From Branchiostoma floridae (taxonomy: Eukaryota; Chordata; Leptocardii; Amphioxiformes; Branchiostomatidae), in NCBI RefSeq assembly GCF_000003815.2, contig NC_049985.1:19775893-19839892 (forward strand): a stretch of 64,000 nucleotides of DNA, read 5' to 3'. The notes below the pieces were generated by a model that did not search any database, was not told the DNA's origin, and was given only the letters and a program-made list of their open reading frames with translations. Each line of letters begins with the position of its first letter. Positions within the stretch are counted from its first letter, which is position 1. A program made the translations under genes and the position numbers. Shown here in pieces: positions 9,420-19,665 of the stretch.

Positions 9420-9480
9420 CGATGTAGGTTAGACATCCAGGTAATAAGTTACGCCAAAAATTAGTTACTCAAGCAACTGA
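9420..9480 (-). mobile_element. 61-bp truncated retroelement insertion
   Basis: It is flanked by the 9-bp direct repeat AGTCTGCGT at 9411-9419 and 9481-9489. Read on the minus strand, the 61 bases match the 3' terminal part of the element at 6122-6644 (AGTTGCTTGAGTAACT...TTATTACCTGGATG...AACCTACATCG). It therefore looks like a severely 5'-truncated copy that still produced a target-site duplication, inside an older LINE remnant. Confidence 0.8.
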
Positions 9481-9514
9481 AGTCTGCGTTTTTTTTTTGT
9501 TGTTGTTGACCATC

Positions 9515-9862
9515 GGTTTAAAGCTAAGGGTACAATCCGCCTACGTGCAATTTCTCCGTACGTTACTTTGGAGGCCATGTCCGCCACGTATTTCTAAAAA
9601 CGTTCTGGCTGTACAGGGCAGGCGCGTCGCCAGTACTGGCACGCACGGGGGGCGAATCCACAGCCCGATGCATGGCACACAAAGTTTTGCCTGCACGCAG
9701 AGTTCTACGGCGTGTCTGCGTGCTCCAAAATCCGTCGGATTCCCTACGAGTTCGTACGGAGGCGCTACTTACCACTTACGGTTCCCAAAAGATTGCCCTC
9801 GTTTTGGCACGGGGACAGAACGTATGTGCACGTATGGCGGGTTGTGCCCTTAGCATTAGCTT
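9515..9862. mobile_element. CpG-rich inverted-repeat DNA element (family C)
   Basis: The ends are inverted: GCTAAGGGTACAATCCGCC at about 9521 and GGCGGGTTGTGCCCTTAGC at about 9838-9857. The interior is rich in TACG/ACGT words and has no transposase. TTAA or TTAAA sits near both ends, so a TTAA target site (piggyBac- or Kolobok-like) is possible but unproven. Related copies are at 10893, 11251 and 20985. Confidence 0.75.
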
Positions 9863-10023
9863 AACGTGGATGCCCCATTTATGTCAAATGAGTAAACAAG
9901 GTGTATGTGTGTGTGACCGCTTCACCCTCGGTCCCAGCTCTCCTGCGGGTCGGCTCATCCTCCGGCTGATCCAACTCTTGGTCAGACTGGTACTTCATGT
10001 GATGTTTTCTACATGTATCCTGT

Positions 10024-10820
10024 TTCTAACGCTAGAAAACCCAATACTGTTAGATATAGTGTGTGCTTAGAACTAAGTCTTTCAGTGGGTTTATTTTTGG
10101 ACTGGTCTAATTTGCAATTTTACATGGGTTGTGCTGGAAGAGTCCATTCGAGCATGGAGGCGGCATTTTTTAGCATTTATTATTGGGCTTTGGTGTCTAC
10201 TAGTATGTCAAAGTCTTTCAGTGGGGTTATTTTTGGACTGGTCTAATTTGCAATTTGACAAGGGGTGTGCTGGAAGAGTCCATTTTTGAGAGGAGGGGCC
10301 ATTTTTTTCAAATCAATTTTTGGACTTTGATGGCTATGTCAAAGTCCTTTTTAGCGGATGCATTTTGGACTGATTTACTTTACATATGGGTATCACATGA
10401 AGAGTCCATTCTTGCACACAGAAGGGTTTTTTTTTTCAAATTCAGTCTCGGACGGGTGATGATTCAAAATTCCATTTTAGCGGATTTAGTCGGTGTTTTT
10501 AGACTGGTCTATATACCTTTTCATGCACGGGGAGCCTTTTTTGCTAAATTCAATTTTGGAATGGTTTCTTATTTCAAAGGCCATTTTTTCTGTTGGAGTA
10601 TTTCTGGGCTGGTCTATTGTGCAAATTCACATTGGGTGCACTGGAGTCAATTCTTGCACAAAGGGATTTTGAAAGGTCCATTATTGGGTTAAGCCGTCAT
10701 TAGTAAGTGATTTTTCAAATGGTTGATTTTGGAACAGTCTAATTGTTGCATGGGGAGGGATATGGCTGAAATATGCTGTATTTGCTCTCAAGCAAATGTC
10801 GGCCTTTCCAGATATTAGCC
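10024..10820 (+). repeat. Degenerate tandem repeat (110-137 bp units), dispersed family
   Basis: At least five units begin near 10074, 10211, 10341, 10470 and 10581. Each carries a variant of TTTTTGGACTGGTCTA and then AAGAGTCCATT-type sequence. The segment 10024-10439 is repeated almost exactly at 13563-13976. The right end (GCTCTCAAGCAAATGTCGGCC) recurs at about 52270-52295. No coding capacity is apparent; the open frames only follow the T-rich repeat. Confidence 0.7.
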
Positions 10821-10892
10821 TCTTTTGAGGGCTACAGAAATTGACATTCACATGATGAATACTAGTAGGCGATCCGTAAGCCGCGACCACGT

Positions 10893-11250
10893 CTTTAGCT
10901 AAGGGCACAACCCCCAGTACTGGCAAATACGTGCTGTCTAAGTGACGAAAAGGGGACAAATCTTTAGGGGATCCTTAACTGGGTAAGTACCGCCTCCGTA
11001 CGAACTGGTAGGGAATCCGAAGGATTTTGGAGTCCGCAGAGCCGCCGTAGAACTTTACGTGCTGGCAGAGCAAAAAACTCTTTGTGTGTGCCATCGGGCT
11101 GTGGATTCCCCCCCCCCCCCCTTACGCGCCAGTACGGGCGACGCGCCTGCCCTGTACAGCCTGAACGTTTTCAAAAATACGTGGCGGACTTGGCCTACTA
11201 AATAAACGTACGGACAAATTGCACGTACGGTGGCTTATGCCCATAGCTTA
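10893..11250. mobile_element. Family C inverted-repeat element, first of a tandem pair
   Basis: It runs from TAGCTAAGGGCACAACC to GTGGCTTATGCCCATAGCTTAA. The interior matches 9515-9862 in the opposite orientation (CCTGCCCTGTACAGCCTGAA, TACGTGGCGGACTTGGCC). It includes a poly-C run of 14 at about 11107-11120. Confidence 0.7.
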
Positions 11251-11556
11251 AGGGCACAGCCCGCCGTACGCAAATACGTGCTGTCTACGTGCCAAAACGT
11301 GGGCAATCTTTTTGCATCCGTAGGTGGTAAGTACTGCCTCCGTACGAACTCATAGGGAATCCGACGGACCTGGGAGCACGCAGACACGCCGTAGAACTTT
11401 ACGTGCAGGCAAAACTTTGTTTTGCCGTCTTGACGTACTCCCTCCCTGCTATTGCCAGTCGTTCCCTACGTTTTCAAAAAATACGTGGCGGACGTGGCCT
11501 CCCAAAAAAACGTACGGACAAAAAGCACGTCCGGCGGGTTGTGCCCTAGCAAAATC
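11251..11556. mobile_element. Family C inverted-repeat element, second of a tandem pair
   Basis: It starts AAGGGCACAGCCCGCCGTACG directly at the end of the previous copy and ends CCGGCGGGTTGTGCCCTAGC. The two copies share the AGCTTAAGGGC junction, so one may have inserted at the terminus of the other. Confidence 0.7.
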
Positions 11557-11571
11557 CCATCGTAACCTTTA

Positions 11572-11671
11572 NNNNNNNNNNNNNNNNNNNNNNNNNNNNN
11601 NNNNNNNNNNNNNNNNNNNNNNNNNNNNNNNNNNNNNNNNNNNNNNNNNNNNNNNNNNNNNNNNNNNNNNN
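11572..11671. other. Assembly gap (100 N)
   Basis: A run of exactly 100 N, the conventional length for a gap of unknown size. Confidence 1.
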
Positions 11672-12064
11672 GGTCCAATTATTGCAAAGTTGCAAGCGAA
11701 GATATAATGACATCGTGGCTCGACATTTTCTACAAACAGAATTCGTTTGGTTTGATGTAGTCGGTAGAGTTCTATCCCTTCACTGTTGCAGTAGGCGTAC
11801 GTATACTTCCGAACTAATCTATTTGTACACAGTCGTCGTGACAGAGATGAGTCTGAACATGCAGGTAGTTTATATGTGGTGGCGGTCATCTTCAGGCTGA
11901 TGCTCAGTGTCAAACTCATCACCATGGGGATGGTGTAATCAGGTATAAACTATTATTTAGGTTTCTATACTAGTTAAACCACTATTATTTTTGTGACATG
12001 GCCAAAGAATTGTTTCTAGAGTATTCGCTTTTTTATTATGTTTATTAAGTAGTGATCCGCTCCC

Positions 12065-12304
12065 AGCCCTTCTAACAGAGTCTTTTATGCGATGGTCAGT
12101 TCGCAGTATTCTGTAGCACTTCATCTCCAGGACCTGGATTCTGCGGCTGTCACTAGCGTGTAGCCCTGACTCATAGTCATAGGTTACCACGTACGCACAA
12201 CACGGGCAGTGCTCCCAGGTTACATCTAGAGTTCGGAGGGCTGCACGAGCTGTTTCTAGGCGTATACTGACAGCTAAGCTGGCTATTTGTTCTATTGTGG
12301 GCAT
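12065..12304 (-). pseudogene. LINE C-terminal remnant
   Basis: The minus-strand frame contains YESGLHASDSRRIQVLEMKC followed by YRILRTDHRIKDSVRR. The LEMKCYR-ILR-DH pattern is typical of the region after the RT domain of non-LTR retrotransposons. The rest of the element is not recognisable, so this is a decayed fragment. Confidence 0.6.
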
Positions 12305-12385
12305 GGAGTACTTAGGTCCCGAGAATTGTAGTTGTTCTTCTCGTCAGGTGGCTGTTACTTAATTTTTGAATGGGTCTCTTGGTTA

Positions 12386-12628
12386 TACCCCCTTTCCACT
12401 AGGACGGCGCTCTCGCCGCGCTCTCTCTGCGACCTAGAATTTGACAGATCGCTCAACGAATTGTATCGAAAAGAAACGAATCTTTTTAGACTTTGTGTGT
12501 TTTGTTGTCCTCTCAGTCACACTTTTACATGCTGTATGATATACACAGTATGACATCAAAGATTACACATATCCTATTTAGGTCGCAGTGAGAGCGCAGC
12601 CCGATCGCCGTCTAGTGGAAAGGGGGCC
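12386..12628. mobile_element. Harbinger-like short inverted-repeat element (MITE), 243 bp
   Basis: Inverted arms of about 48 bp begin CCCCCTTTCCACTAG on both ends and reach CTGCGACCTA. TTA flanks both sides (12383-12385 and 12629-12631). A 3-bp TTA duplication fits PIF/Harbinger elements. No transposase is present. Confidence 0.75.
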
Positions 12629-13424
12629 TTACAGCTATTATATAAACATTCTTCCAAAATTGCCCCTAATTGTCATGCCCCCCGTGACCTAATACTGGTA
12701 ATTTACTTGCACAAAACCCTGAACTGTGCATCGAGTGGTCACTTGCAGCCACAGTTTTCTCAATATCATAAATCAAAACATGCCTATCATTTCCGGTTTA
12801 ACTTTCTGGTGGCCTGTGTAACGTCACTGTGTGACATGAAAACGTTCAACACGAGTACTATCCAGATACGTTAAGTTGTTGGAAATTTCCATCTAATTAC
12901 GGACAGACTACTATAGTTACATATGCAAAAGGCTATTATCTCCTTCAGTCTGTTCATTCGTGATTCATAATCACCGGTCTAACCAGATTTTAGGCATAAA
13001 GGCAGCTCCGAGTCCTACTTCCTACATACCAGACCATCTAAATCTACACGGGCTGTTCTCGGCATTGACAGGTAAAACTGCAAAACGTTTATCTTCACTA
13101 TTTGTTTGCATTGTAGTAGTTTCGTACTCTACAGAACGTTTAAATCGGTAACACCAATTCGGTAACATTTGTAACGTTCTTTATGTATCCGGATTTTCTT
13201 GTCCGGCTTAACTTGGTCACTCCCAATCCCTACATCCGAATGCCTGAGAATGCAGAGAATGAGTTAAAGCCTGTGTAGGCTTACGTGTGTTCATAACAAC
13301 ACCTACATGTATCTACTCGTTGATTTGTATTTCAGTCAATAACAGAAAAAGCAAGACAGAACATTCAGGCCGACTCTAGTATGTGGTTCATCTTTACGCT
13401 TGACAGGAAAATTGGGCAACATCT

Positions 13425-13545
13425 TTAAATAGCGTAAACCGTTGCCAGCCTTTCTGAATTTAGCGTAAAACGTTGCCGGCCTTCGTGAATTTAACGTAAA
13501 GCGTTGTCGACCGTCCCGAATTTAACGTAAAGCGTTGTCAGGACC
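13425..13545 (+). repeat. 31-bp tandem repeat, four units
   Basis: Units of the form AATTTARCGTAAARCGTTGY plus a GC-rich linker repeat four times with few changes. The same unit appears three times at about 50765-50865. Confidence 0.8.
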
Positions 13546-13562
13546 CTCCATTCAGACCCTCT

Positions 13563-13976
13563 TTCTAACGCTAGAAAACCCAATACTGTTAGATATAGTG
13601 TGTGCTTAGAACTAAGTCTTTCAGTGGGTTTATTTTTGGACTGGTCTAATTTGCAATTTTACATGGGTTGTGCTGGAAGAGTCCATTCGAGCATGGAGGC
13701 GGCATTTTTTTAGCATTTATTATTGGGCTTTGGTGTCTACTAGTATGTCAAAGTCTTTCAGTGGGGTTATTTTTGGACTGGTCTGATTTGCAATTTGACA
13801 TGGGGTGTGCTGGAAGAGTCCATTTTTGAGAGGAGGGGCAATTTTTTTCAAATCAATTTTTGGACTTTGATGGCTATGTCAAAGTCCTTTTTAGCGGATG
13901 CATTTTGGACTGATTTACTTTACATATGGGTATCACATGAAGAGTCCATTCTTGCACACAGAAGGTTTTTTTTTTC
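13563..13976 (+). repeat. Near-identical copy of 10024-10439
   Basis: Only a handful of differences from the first copy are visible. It ends abruptly in a poly-T run at the gap starting 13977. It may be a true duplication or a haplotype or assembly artefact. Confidence 0.8.
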
Positions 13977-14497
13977 NNNNNNNNNNNNNNNNNNNNNNNN
14001 NNNNNNNNNNNNNNNNNNNNNNNNNNNNNNNNNNNNNNNNNNNNNNNNNNNNNNNNNNNNNNNNNNNNNNNNNNNNNNNNNNNNNNNNNNNNNNNNNNNN
14101 NNNNNNNNNNNNNNNNNNNNNNNNNNNNNNNNNNNNNNNNNNNNNNNNNNNNNNNNNNNNNNNNNNNNNNNNNNNNNNNNNNNNNNNNNNNNNNNNNNNN
14201 NNNNNNNNNNNNNNNNNNNNNNNNNNNNNNNNNNNNNNNNNNNNNNNNNNNNNNNNNNNNNNNNNNNNNNNNNNNNNNNNNNNNNNNNNNNNNNNNNNNN
14301 NNNNNNNNNNNNNNNNNNNNNNNNNNNNNNNNNNNNNNNNNNNNNNNNNNNNNNNNNNNNNNNNNNNNNNNNNNNNNNNNNNNNNNNNNNNNNNNNNNNN
14401 NNNNNNNNNNNNNNNNNNNNNNNNNNNNNNNNNNNNNNNNNNNNNNNNNNNNNNNNNNNNNNNNNNNNNNNNNNNNNNNNNNNNNNNNNNNNNNNNN
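13977..14497. other. Assembly gap (521 N)
   Basis: Run of N upstream of the P450 exons. Missing upstream exons of that gene could lie here. Confidence 1.
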
Positions 14498-14543
14498 TGG
14501 GGCGGGTGTTGGCGGTTAGCTTCGAGAGGGGTGGGGAGTGGGC

Positions 14544-14595
14544 TTGTGTGTGTGTGTGTGTGTGTGTGCTTGTGTGTGTGTGTGTGTGTGTGTGC

Positions 14596-14643
<48 letters not shown>
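14544..14643 (+). repeat. (GT)n microsatellite
   Basis: About 100 bp of GT, interrupted twice by CTTG. Confidence 0.95.
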
Positions 14644-14644
<1 letters not shown>

Positions 14645-14799
14645 GATTTGATCACCACAGCTAAGACCATTTTCGACCTTCCTCCCCTAATTACCCTACC
14701 TCTTATATTACAAATACTTGCCGTTTAGTCAGGCTACATTTTTACGGAGGTAATGATATAATACCGTGTTTGAGAAGAACTCATGCTGTATATCCACAG

Positions 14800-14942
14800 A
14801 TCCGCAAGGGGGAGCGACTGCTTGGTAGTTGCTTCTGGGCGCAGAGGGATGTGTCGGTGTTTCTCCGTCCGGGGCTTTTCAGGAGCCGTCGCTTCCTCGA
14901 TGAGAAAGAAAAAAGGAGCAATCTTTTGTTTCCCCATGGAAG
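14800..14942 (+). CDS. Cytochrome P450, CYP74-clan-like, penultimate exon
   Basis: After the acceptor TATCCACAG the exon encodes IRKGERLLGSCFWAQRDVSV, then FLRPGLFRSRRFLDEKEK and NLLFPHG. It ends in phase 2 (AG) at the donor GTAGGC. The order KGE-LLG, A-RD, F-RP-F, RFLDE, LLFPHG is the segment between the K helix and the haem loop of P450s. The KGE-L-G opening and the short HG-type end resemble the CYP74 clan, whose animal members include epoxyalcohol and allene oxide synthase-like enzymes acting on fatty-acid hydroperoxides. The upstream part, including ExxR, is not in view. Frame and phase join exactly to 15519-15747. Confidence 0.65.
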
Positions 14943-15518
14943 GTAGGCAAGCGATTCGTTTATTCACCTATTTTCTGTCATTTTTATCTTTGGTGCTTGC
15001 CACTGCTTATTTCGCACAGGGGCCCTGTGTTAAATATACTTTTCCTGCGGTTTGTTTTAGCGTAGCCAATCTCACCAAACAATCCATACACCTTACAAAT
15101 TTCAGTATTATGTATCATGTTCGTTGGACGGAATAGTTTCAAGTCATTAAAAACAATACTATAAACTCCTTTTAAAGAAAATATTTGCACTGTATATGTG
15201 TTGTATATATCATTTTATGTTGTCCTTAGTGTATTGTTGGATGTCTGTGTGAGGGGGGGGGGGGTATTGATTATTTTACATGCGACCATTAAACTGGCCT
15301 CTTCCAAATTTTGGTGAATACTTCTAGTAAAGAAATAAAAATAATAAAAACAGATGCCTTACTATTTGATTACTCTTACATATGACAAAGGAGACACATT
15401 ATCTAGCTCAAGAAGGATAATCATAGGGCAAGGTAGATTAAAGGGGACACATAATGGATTTGGCTATGTTCATATTTAAGATAACGTGTTGAGTTTTGAT
15501 ATATATTTTTTTTTTCAG

Positions 15519-15747
15519 TTTCTTAGAGGCGGCCAGCCTTGACAGCCACCAGTGCCCTGCAATGGACATTGCATTTATCTTGATGAAAGCGACCCTAGCG
15601 GTTTTGCTGTGCTACTGCAAATGGGAGTTACAGGACACCCCTGAGTGGTCGGACAAGATAACTCGACTGGGAAAACCGGACGGTCTGGTCTCCTTGACAT
15701 CGTTTGGCTTTGATTTAGTGGAGGCTCGACGTGTCCTGGAACTGTAA
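15519..15747 (+). CDS. Cytochrome P450, CYP74-clan-like, last exon with haem-binding Cys
   Basis: This exon follows a strong acceptor (a T-rich tract then CAG at 15516-15518). Its first base completes an AGT codon with the previous exon. The join reads PHGSFLEAASLDSHQCPAMD and continues IAFILMKATLAVLLCYCKWEL, ending with a stop at 15745-15747. QCPAMD-A followed by a helix and KWEL fits a P450 haem-thiolate loop and L helix. The canonical FxxGxR before the Cys is absent and Ala replaces the usual Gly after CP, as expected for a CYP74-type loop rather than a standard monooxygenase. Such enzymes rearrange hydroperoxides without O2 or reductase. The exact enzyme activity is not determinable. Confidence 0.65.
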
Positions 15748-16359
15748 AGTATACGAATAATGAATGAATTAAGACCTTTATTGTGCGTTAACGTTTTTGC
15801 TTTGTAACAAGCTAAGTACAGGCCAAGGTGAATAGGATACATCTAGTGATTCTATGTACAATTTGTGTAGGGTGTGATACATGACTAAGAATACAAAGTC
15901 TAAAGTATACTAGTACTAGTATGCATAGGTTAAACTTCTTCTCGCTTTTTAAGACAGTTGTAAATGTAGTTGCAGGTGGAGTTTAGAATACATGGTTTAC
16001 ATGTGAAATGTGAATTTTTCAGGGTTATTTAAATACCGAAAGCATGGAACTTGTACACAATTGAAGATACGTTTCCATAAGGCCTTGTTAGGCCTTGTTG
16101 ATAAATTTAATTACACAGATTACATCTGCACGCGCATACCTTCCCCCGACCAAGATTTCAAACATACTGCAAATTGCAAGGTTGCTACAAAAGGAAAACA
16201 TTGGCCATAGGTTGCAAAAAATAGAAAAATTCGCTCATGAAATAGAATGAGATGGTCATAGAAAAGATGTAAAAGAACAAAAAGGAAAATCTATTACTCA
16301 GTTCAATTTTTTTACTTAGATGTCATAATGAAGGGATGTTTTTTTTTCAAACTTTATTT
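15748..16359. other. 3' flank of the P450 gene
   Basis: AT-rich, with AATAATGAATGAATTAAG soon after the stop, a possible weak polyadenylation context. No other feature was recognised. Confidence 0.5.
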
Positions 16360-17010
16360 GTACGCTCGCGTCACTTTTGGGGTTCCTAGAGGATGTCATT
16401 TATTTAATCAAATCAACATGGCCTATCCCAGATTAGCTAGACCGCACTAACTGTTTGTTTTGAAGGTACACCCGCGCCCCCTGGCTACCACACAGCGCAG
16501 TGCAGAACATCTGGCCAAGACAAGGTTAAAGAGAAGTTTAGAAAATCTTTCAAAGTCATGCGTATTCTTTTGAACAACTTGGTCGGTGATAAATGATCAA
16601 TTAGCAATTCGAGGGTTGAACCCAATCACTTTGAGGTTTTTGTTACTAAATGCATCAAAGATCTGCTACTAGTTATATGTAGAATATAGAATATAGTGTC
16701 CTTGGTAGACACACACGCACACACACACATGTCCTGTTTACGTTGACCAAAGGTGAAATTTAGCCAAAATATTGCAGCAGTTTTACCGCGCTATGATCAA
16801 TCAAAGCTAGGAGAATACAGAGGCCAATGCCCTTTTCATCGGGGCGGTTCACTAATCTAGAAGGCTTAGTTATGAATCACTAAGTATCATTTCTTTAAAT
16901 TTATTACATTCGTCAAGATCTAGAAGTTTATGCTTTCAGTCATGCCTTGGTGTTCGTCTGTATGTAGGTTGAGAACATAAAGTCAAGCATCCTATGTATG
17001 GATTTTTATG
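16360..17010 (+). repeat. Duplicated block, partner of 20340-20960
   Basis: Shared, in order: CACCCGCGCCCCCTGGCTAC, CAATTCGAGGGTTGAA, GTGAAATTTAGCCAAAA, AATACAGAGGCCAATGCCC and the GTATGTAGGTTGAGAA end. It contains several sub-blocks of the large array (CAAAGTCATG, TGTCCTGTTTACGTTGACC) and is the leftmost trace of that array. Confidence 0.75.
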
Positions 17011-19250
17011 ATATTCAGTCTTCAAGTAGCGGTTGTAGGAACGAAGGTCAAGCTCAATAGTGGTTCTCTTGACATTTTCCGTCTGTGCTGTAACGCTAGT
17101 GGGCAAGGAAACAATCATGATATTGCAGTGTAAGTTTGGGCCACCTAGCAACTTGATTGGAATTACAATTAGCGTTTTCATTTTAAGATTTGGGCAGAAA
17201 CAACTCATAAAGGGGTTGTCGTATCATCATGATGTATGTTATGTATACATAGCTTCAGTGATGTATTACGTGATTACATACTAAATTTGCAAATAATGAG
17301 CTCATCTGGATTATTAATGATAAAGGTTTATCAATCCCACAGGAAATGTTTTAACTGAGAAAGAGGAAATAATTATATTTATGGGCACCTTATTGATATA
17401 ATGGATTAAAAAATACAGTCATACTTAAGCGGTAAATGATTGGACTTTCCTTCTTGCAGCAATTGGAACTTCAGTAAAGGTGAATATCATGAAACATAAA
17501 TCATACAAATCCTTGTCTTATTTACATGATTTATGAGCATACATTAGCTTTCTTTGTTAAGGTTGTTAACTTAGTTAAGCTTAGGCATGCTGCAGCTCAT
17601 CAGGTATGACGTCGGTTGTCAGTCTTCACCATTCGGGTTCTCCCCTGTGGACTCGGCTCAACACATGTTGTCAAGTTATGACCTTCAGTTTATGCAGGGA
17701 TCAATATACGCCACATAGTGTGTTAGAGGAAGAATTTCAGGACTTAATAATATTTGTACTGTACTTAACAGCCAGTACAAACAGATGTCTGCGTATAGGT
17801 GTCACTAATGTTAAGGAAAAAGGTGGCGGATTATCGGATGGAGTTATTTCTCACTTAAAGATTGCATAAAGGTAATTGTTTCGGTTAGTGTGAGGGTACT
17901 AAGCTCTGTAGAAAATGGTGTACACATTTTATGAATTGCTTAGTGTCAAATTGAGCAAAGGATGAAAATAAAAGTAGTTGGGATCACAACACCCATGGTA
18001 GATTCCATGGTGAAGGCATTAGGGACAAACTGTCTGTGTTTTCCACAAAAGCGAAAATTTTTAGCTCTTTTAATCATTTGTGTTTACTACTATACATGTA
18101 TCTGAGGTATGAGTTCATGTATTGGGCGTAAAGGATGAGTAACAACTTGAATAGAAAGTTGAGACGCATTATACATGTATATACACCTGTCTACAAGACG
18201 GTTACCCCCCCCCCCCCATTGATACAACAATACTGTGTTATGCTCTTTTGTTTTTCTGATTGTCCAATATCAATACGGTTAACACAGAAATGACATCTAC
18301 AGTAAAGATGTCTCCCGATATTATTCCTACCTCCATCAGGCAAATTAATAACTGTTACACTCTTCCCTGTTTCTTAGGTTTATGATTCAAATGCTTGGAG
18401 ATGCAGGAGTAATAGACCGCTGCATCGGTGGCGGCGCTAGCTATACTATGTAACACATTACCTAGAGCAATCTTGGACCTTACCTACCAAGCTATACAAG
18501 TGCGTAGGCTTCATAGCTTTGGATGATCCACAAAGGTCGGAGATATTCATCTGTTAGAACGCAGCCCAATACGAAACCTGCTGCTCCTTCATGACCAAAC
18601 AAAGACATAAGACAAACACTTCTTGTTAGACTGCGTCCGGTCCGGCTCACGGTTCACTTGTCTTGAACTCACGCAAGTGGAAATCTCGTGAGAGTTTATT
18701 CCACTGTGATATTAGTGGGAAAAGCATCCAGTCAACACGGATGTTGCCAAGCAGATGTGATAAACGTATTTGTATCTTCTTTGAGTAGATTAAATTCAGA
18801 GGTCAACGCCATTGGTACACCTCCTCAAATACAAAATAATGTAACCAGCCTTATCCAAAAAGGATTTAATATACCTGTCCACATGTGACCTCCGTTATTT
18901 CAAACAATGTTTGTGTCTGATTTGGAGACATTTAGATGTTTTCTTCTATGCTGATACATGGTTTTAATCGAAATAAATATTCTCCAAATCCAACTATGGC
19001 AGCCAGCTGGCTGGCTACATATACCAGACTTTGCAAAACAATTCACCAGTGGATAAAAGGTAACGTTGTTTACGGATAGAAAGCGTTGAACAAATATCAA
19101 AACGTAGTATCAACAAAAGTACACTAGGTTTTTAACCTGACAGTGTGTTACACAACCACATTCTGCATCCCCCGGCACAAGAATGTAAAACGATAAACTA
19201 TCGGTGTCTTTAGAGTGAGATTATCGGGACGATTGTACGACAATCTTTAC
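17011..19250. other. No recognised gene
   Basis: AT-rich DNA with a poly-C run at about 18206-18218. Open frames at 17606-17869 and 18688-18888 lack splice or family support. Confidence 0.5.
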
Positions 19251-19253
19251 TAC

Positions 19254-19323
19254 TTTGTCGTGTTTTGCATCTAGGTATATAGGGGGCTGGGGGACTATAT
19301 ACCTAGATGCAAAACACGACAAA
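19254..19323. repeat. Perfect 29-bp hairpin with 12-nt loop
   Basis: Arms at 19254-19282 and 19295-19323 are exact reverse complements (starting TTTGTCGTGTTTTGCATC). The loop is GGGGCTGGGGGA. A small 6-bp hairpin (GATTGT/ACAATC) precedes it at about 19231-19245. It lies at the left edge of the promoter-donor array. Confidence 0.9.
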
Positions 19324-19383
19324 TATATTCAATCGGATATATTTTGGCCACGTCTCAGCATGCGACCTATATTTTGTGGTGGG

Positions 19384-19665
19384 TGACATCATTTTGCACC
19401 AATCACAGCGTTCAAAAGTATCATCGACCGATTTATGTGATACGCGCTAACCGGACTCTGTGGCGCAGTATGTTTAAGACCACTCCGACAAACCACACGT
19501 ACCCAACTGTAAATCAGGTCTTCAACTTGTCTCAGTCCATTACATCCAGTTTCTCTCGACACTGGCAAGATTGAAGGTAAGATTGACTGTTGATGACTTC
19601 AGGTCGAGCTTGTCCGATAGATTGTTCGACAGCTAGCGAACCGTACACTGTATCCAGCACCCAGG
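19384..19665 (+). promoter_or_regulatory. Promoter-donor module 1
   Basis: The core is at 19384-19403 with ACCAATCAC. The donor CCAG|GTAAGATAG is at 19664/19665. The first-exon block is the most diverged of the set (AACCACACGTACCCAACTG). Confidence 0.55.

Noticed and set aside
9497-9853. Open frames in the family C elements (also at 11324-11707 and 20903-21304)
   Set aside because: The same frames recur because the element recurs; they encode no transposase or other recognisable domain.
12994-13070. Candidate upstream P450 exon (KAAPSPTSYIPDHL...) between TTTTAG and ACAG|GTAAAA
   Set aside because: The acceptor tract is poor and the peptide shows no P450 motif that I can name.
14520-14670. 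Val/Cys- and Thr/His-repeat frames over GT microsatellites (also at 8439-8753 and 60852-61151)
   Set aside because: Dinucleotide repeats read as dipeptides; no coding signal.
17606-17869. 87-codon + frame
   Set aside because: No splice sites, domain or repeat support; length is within chance expectation.
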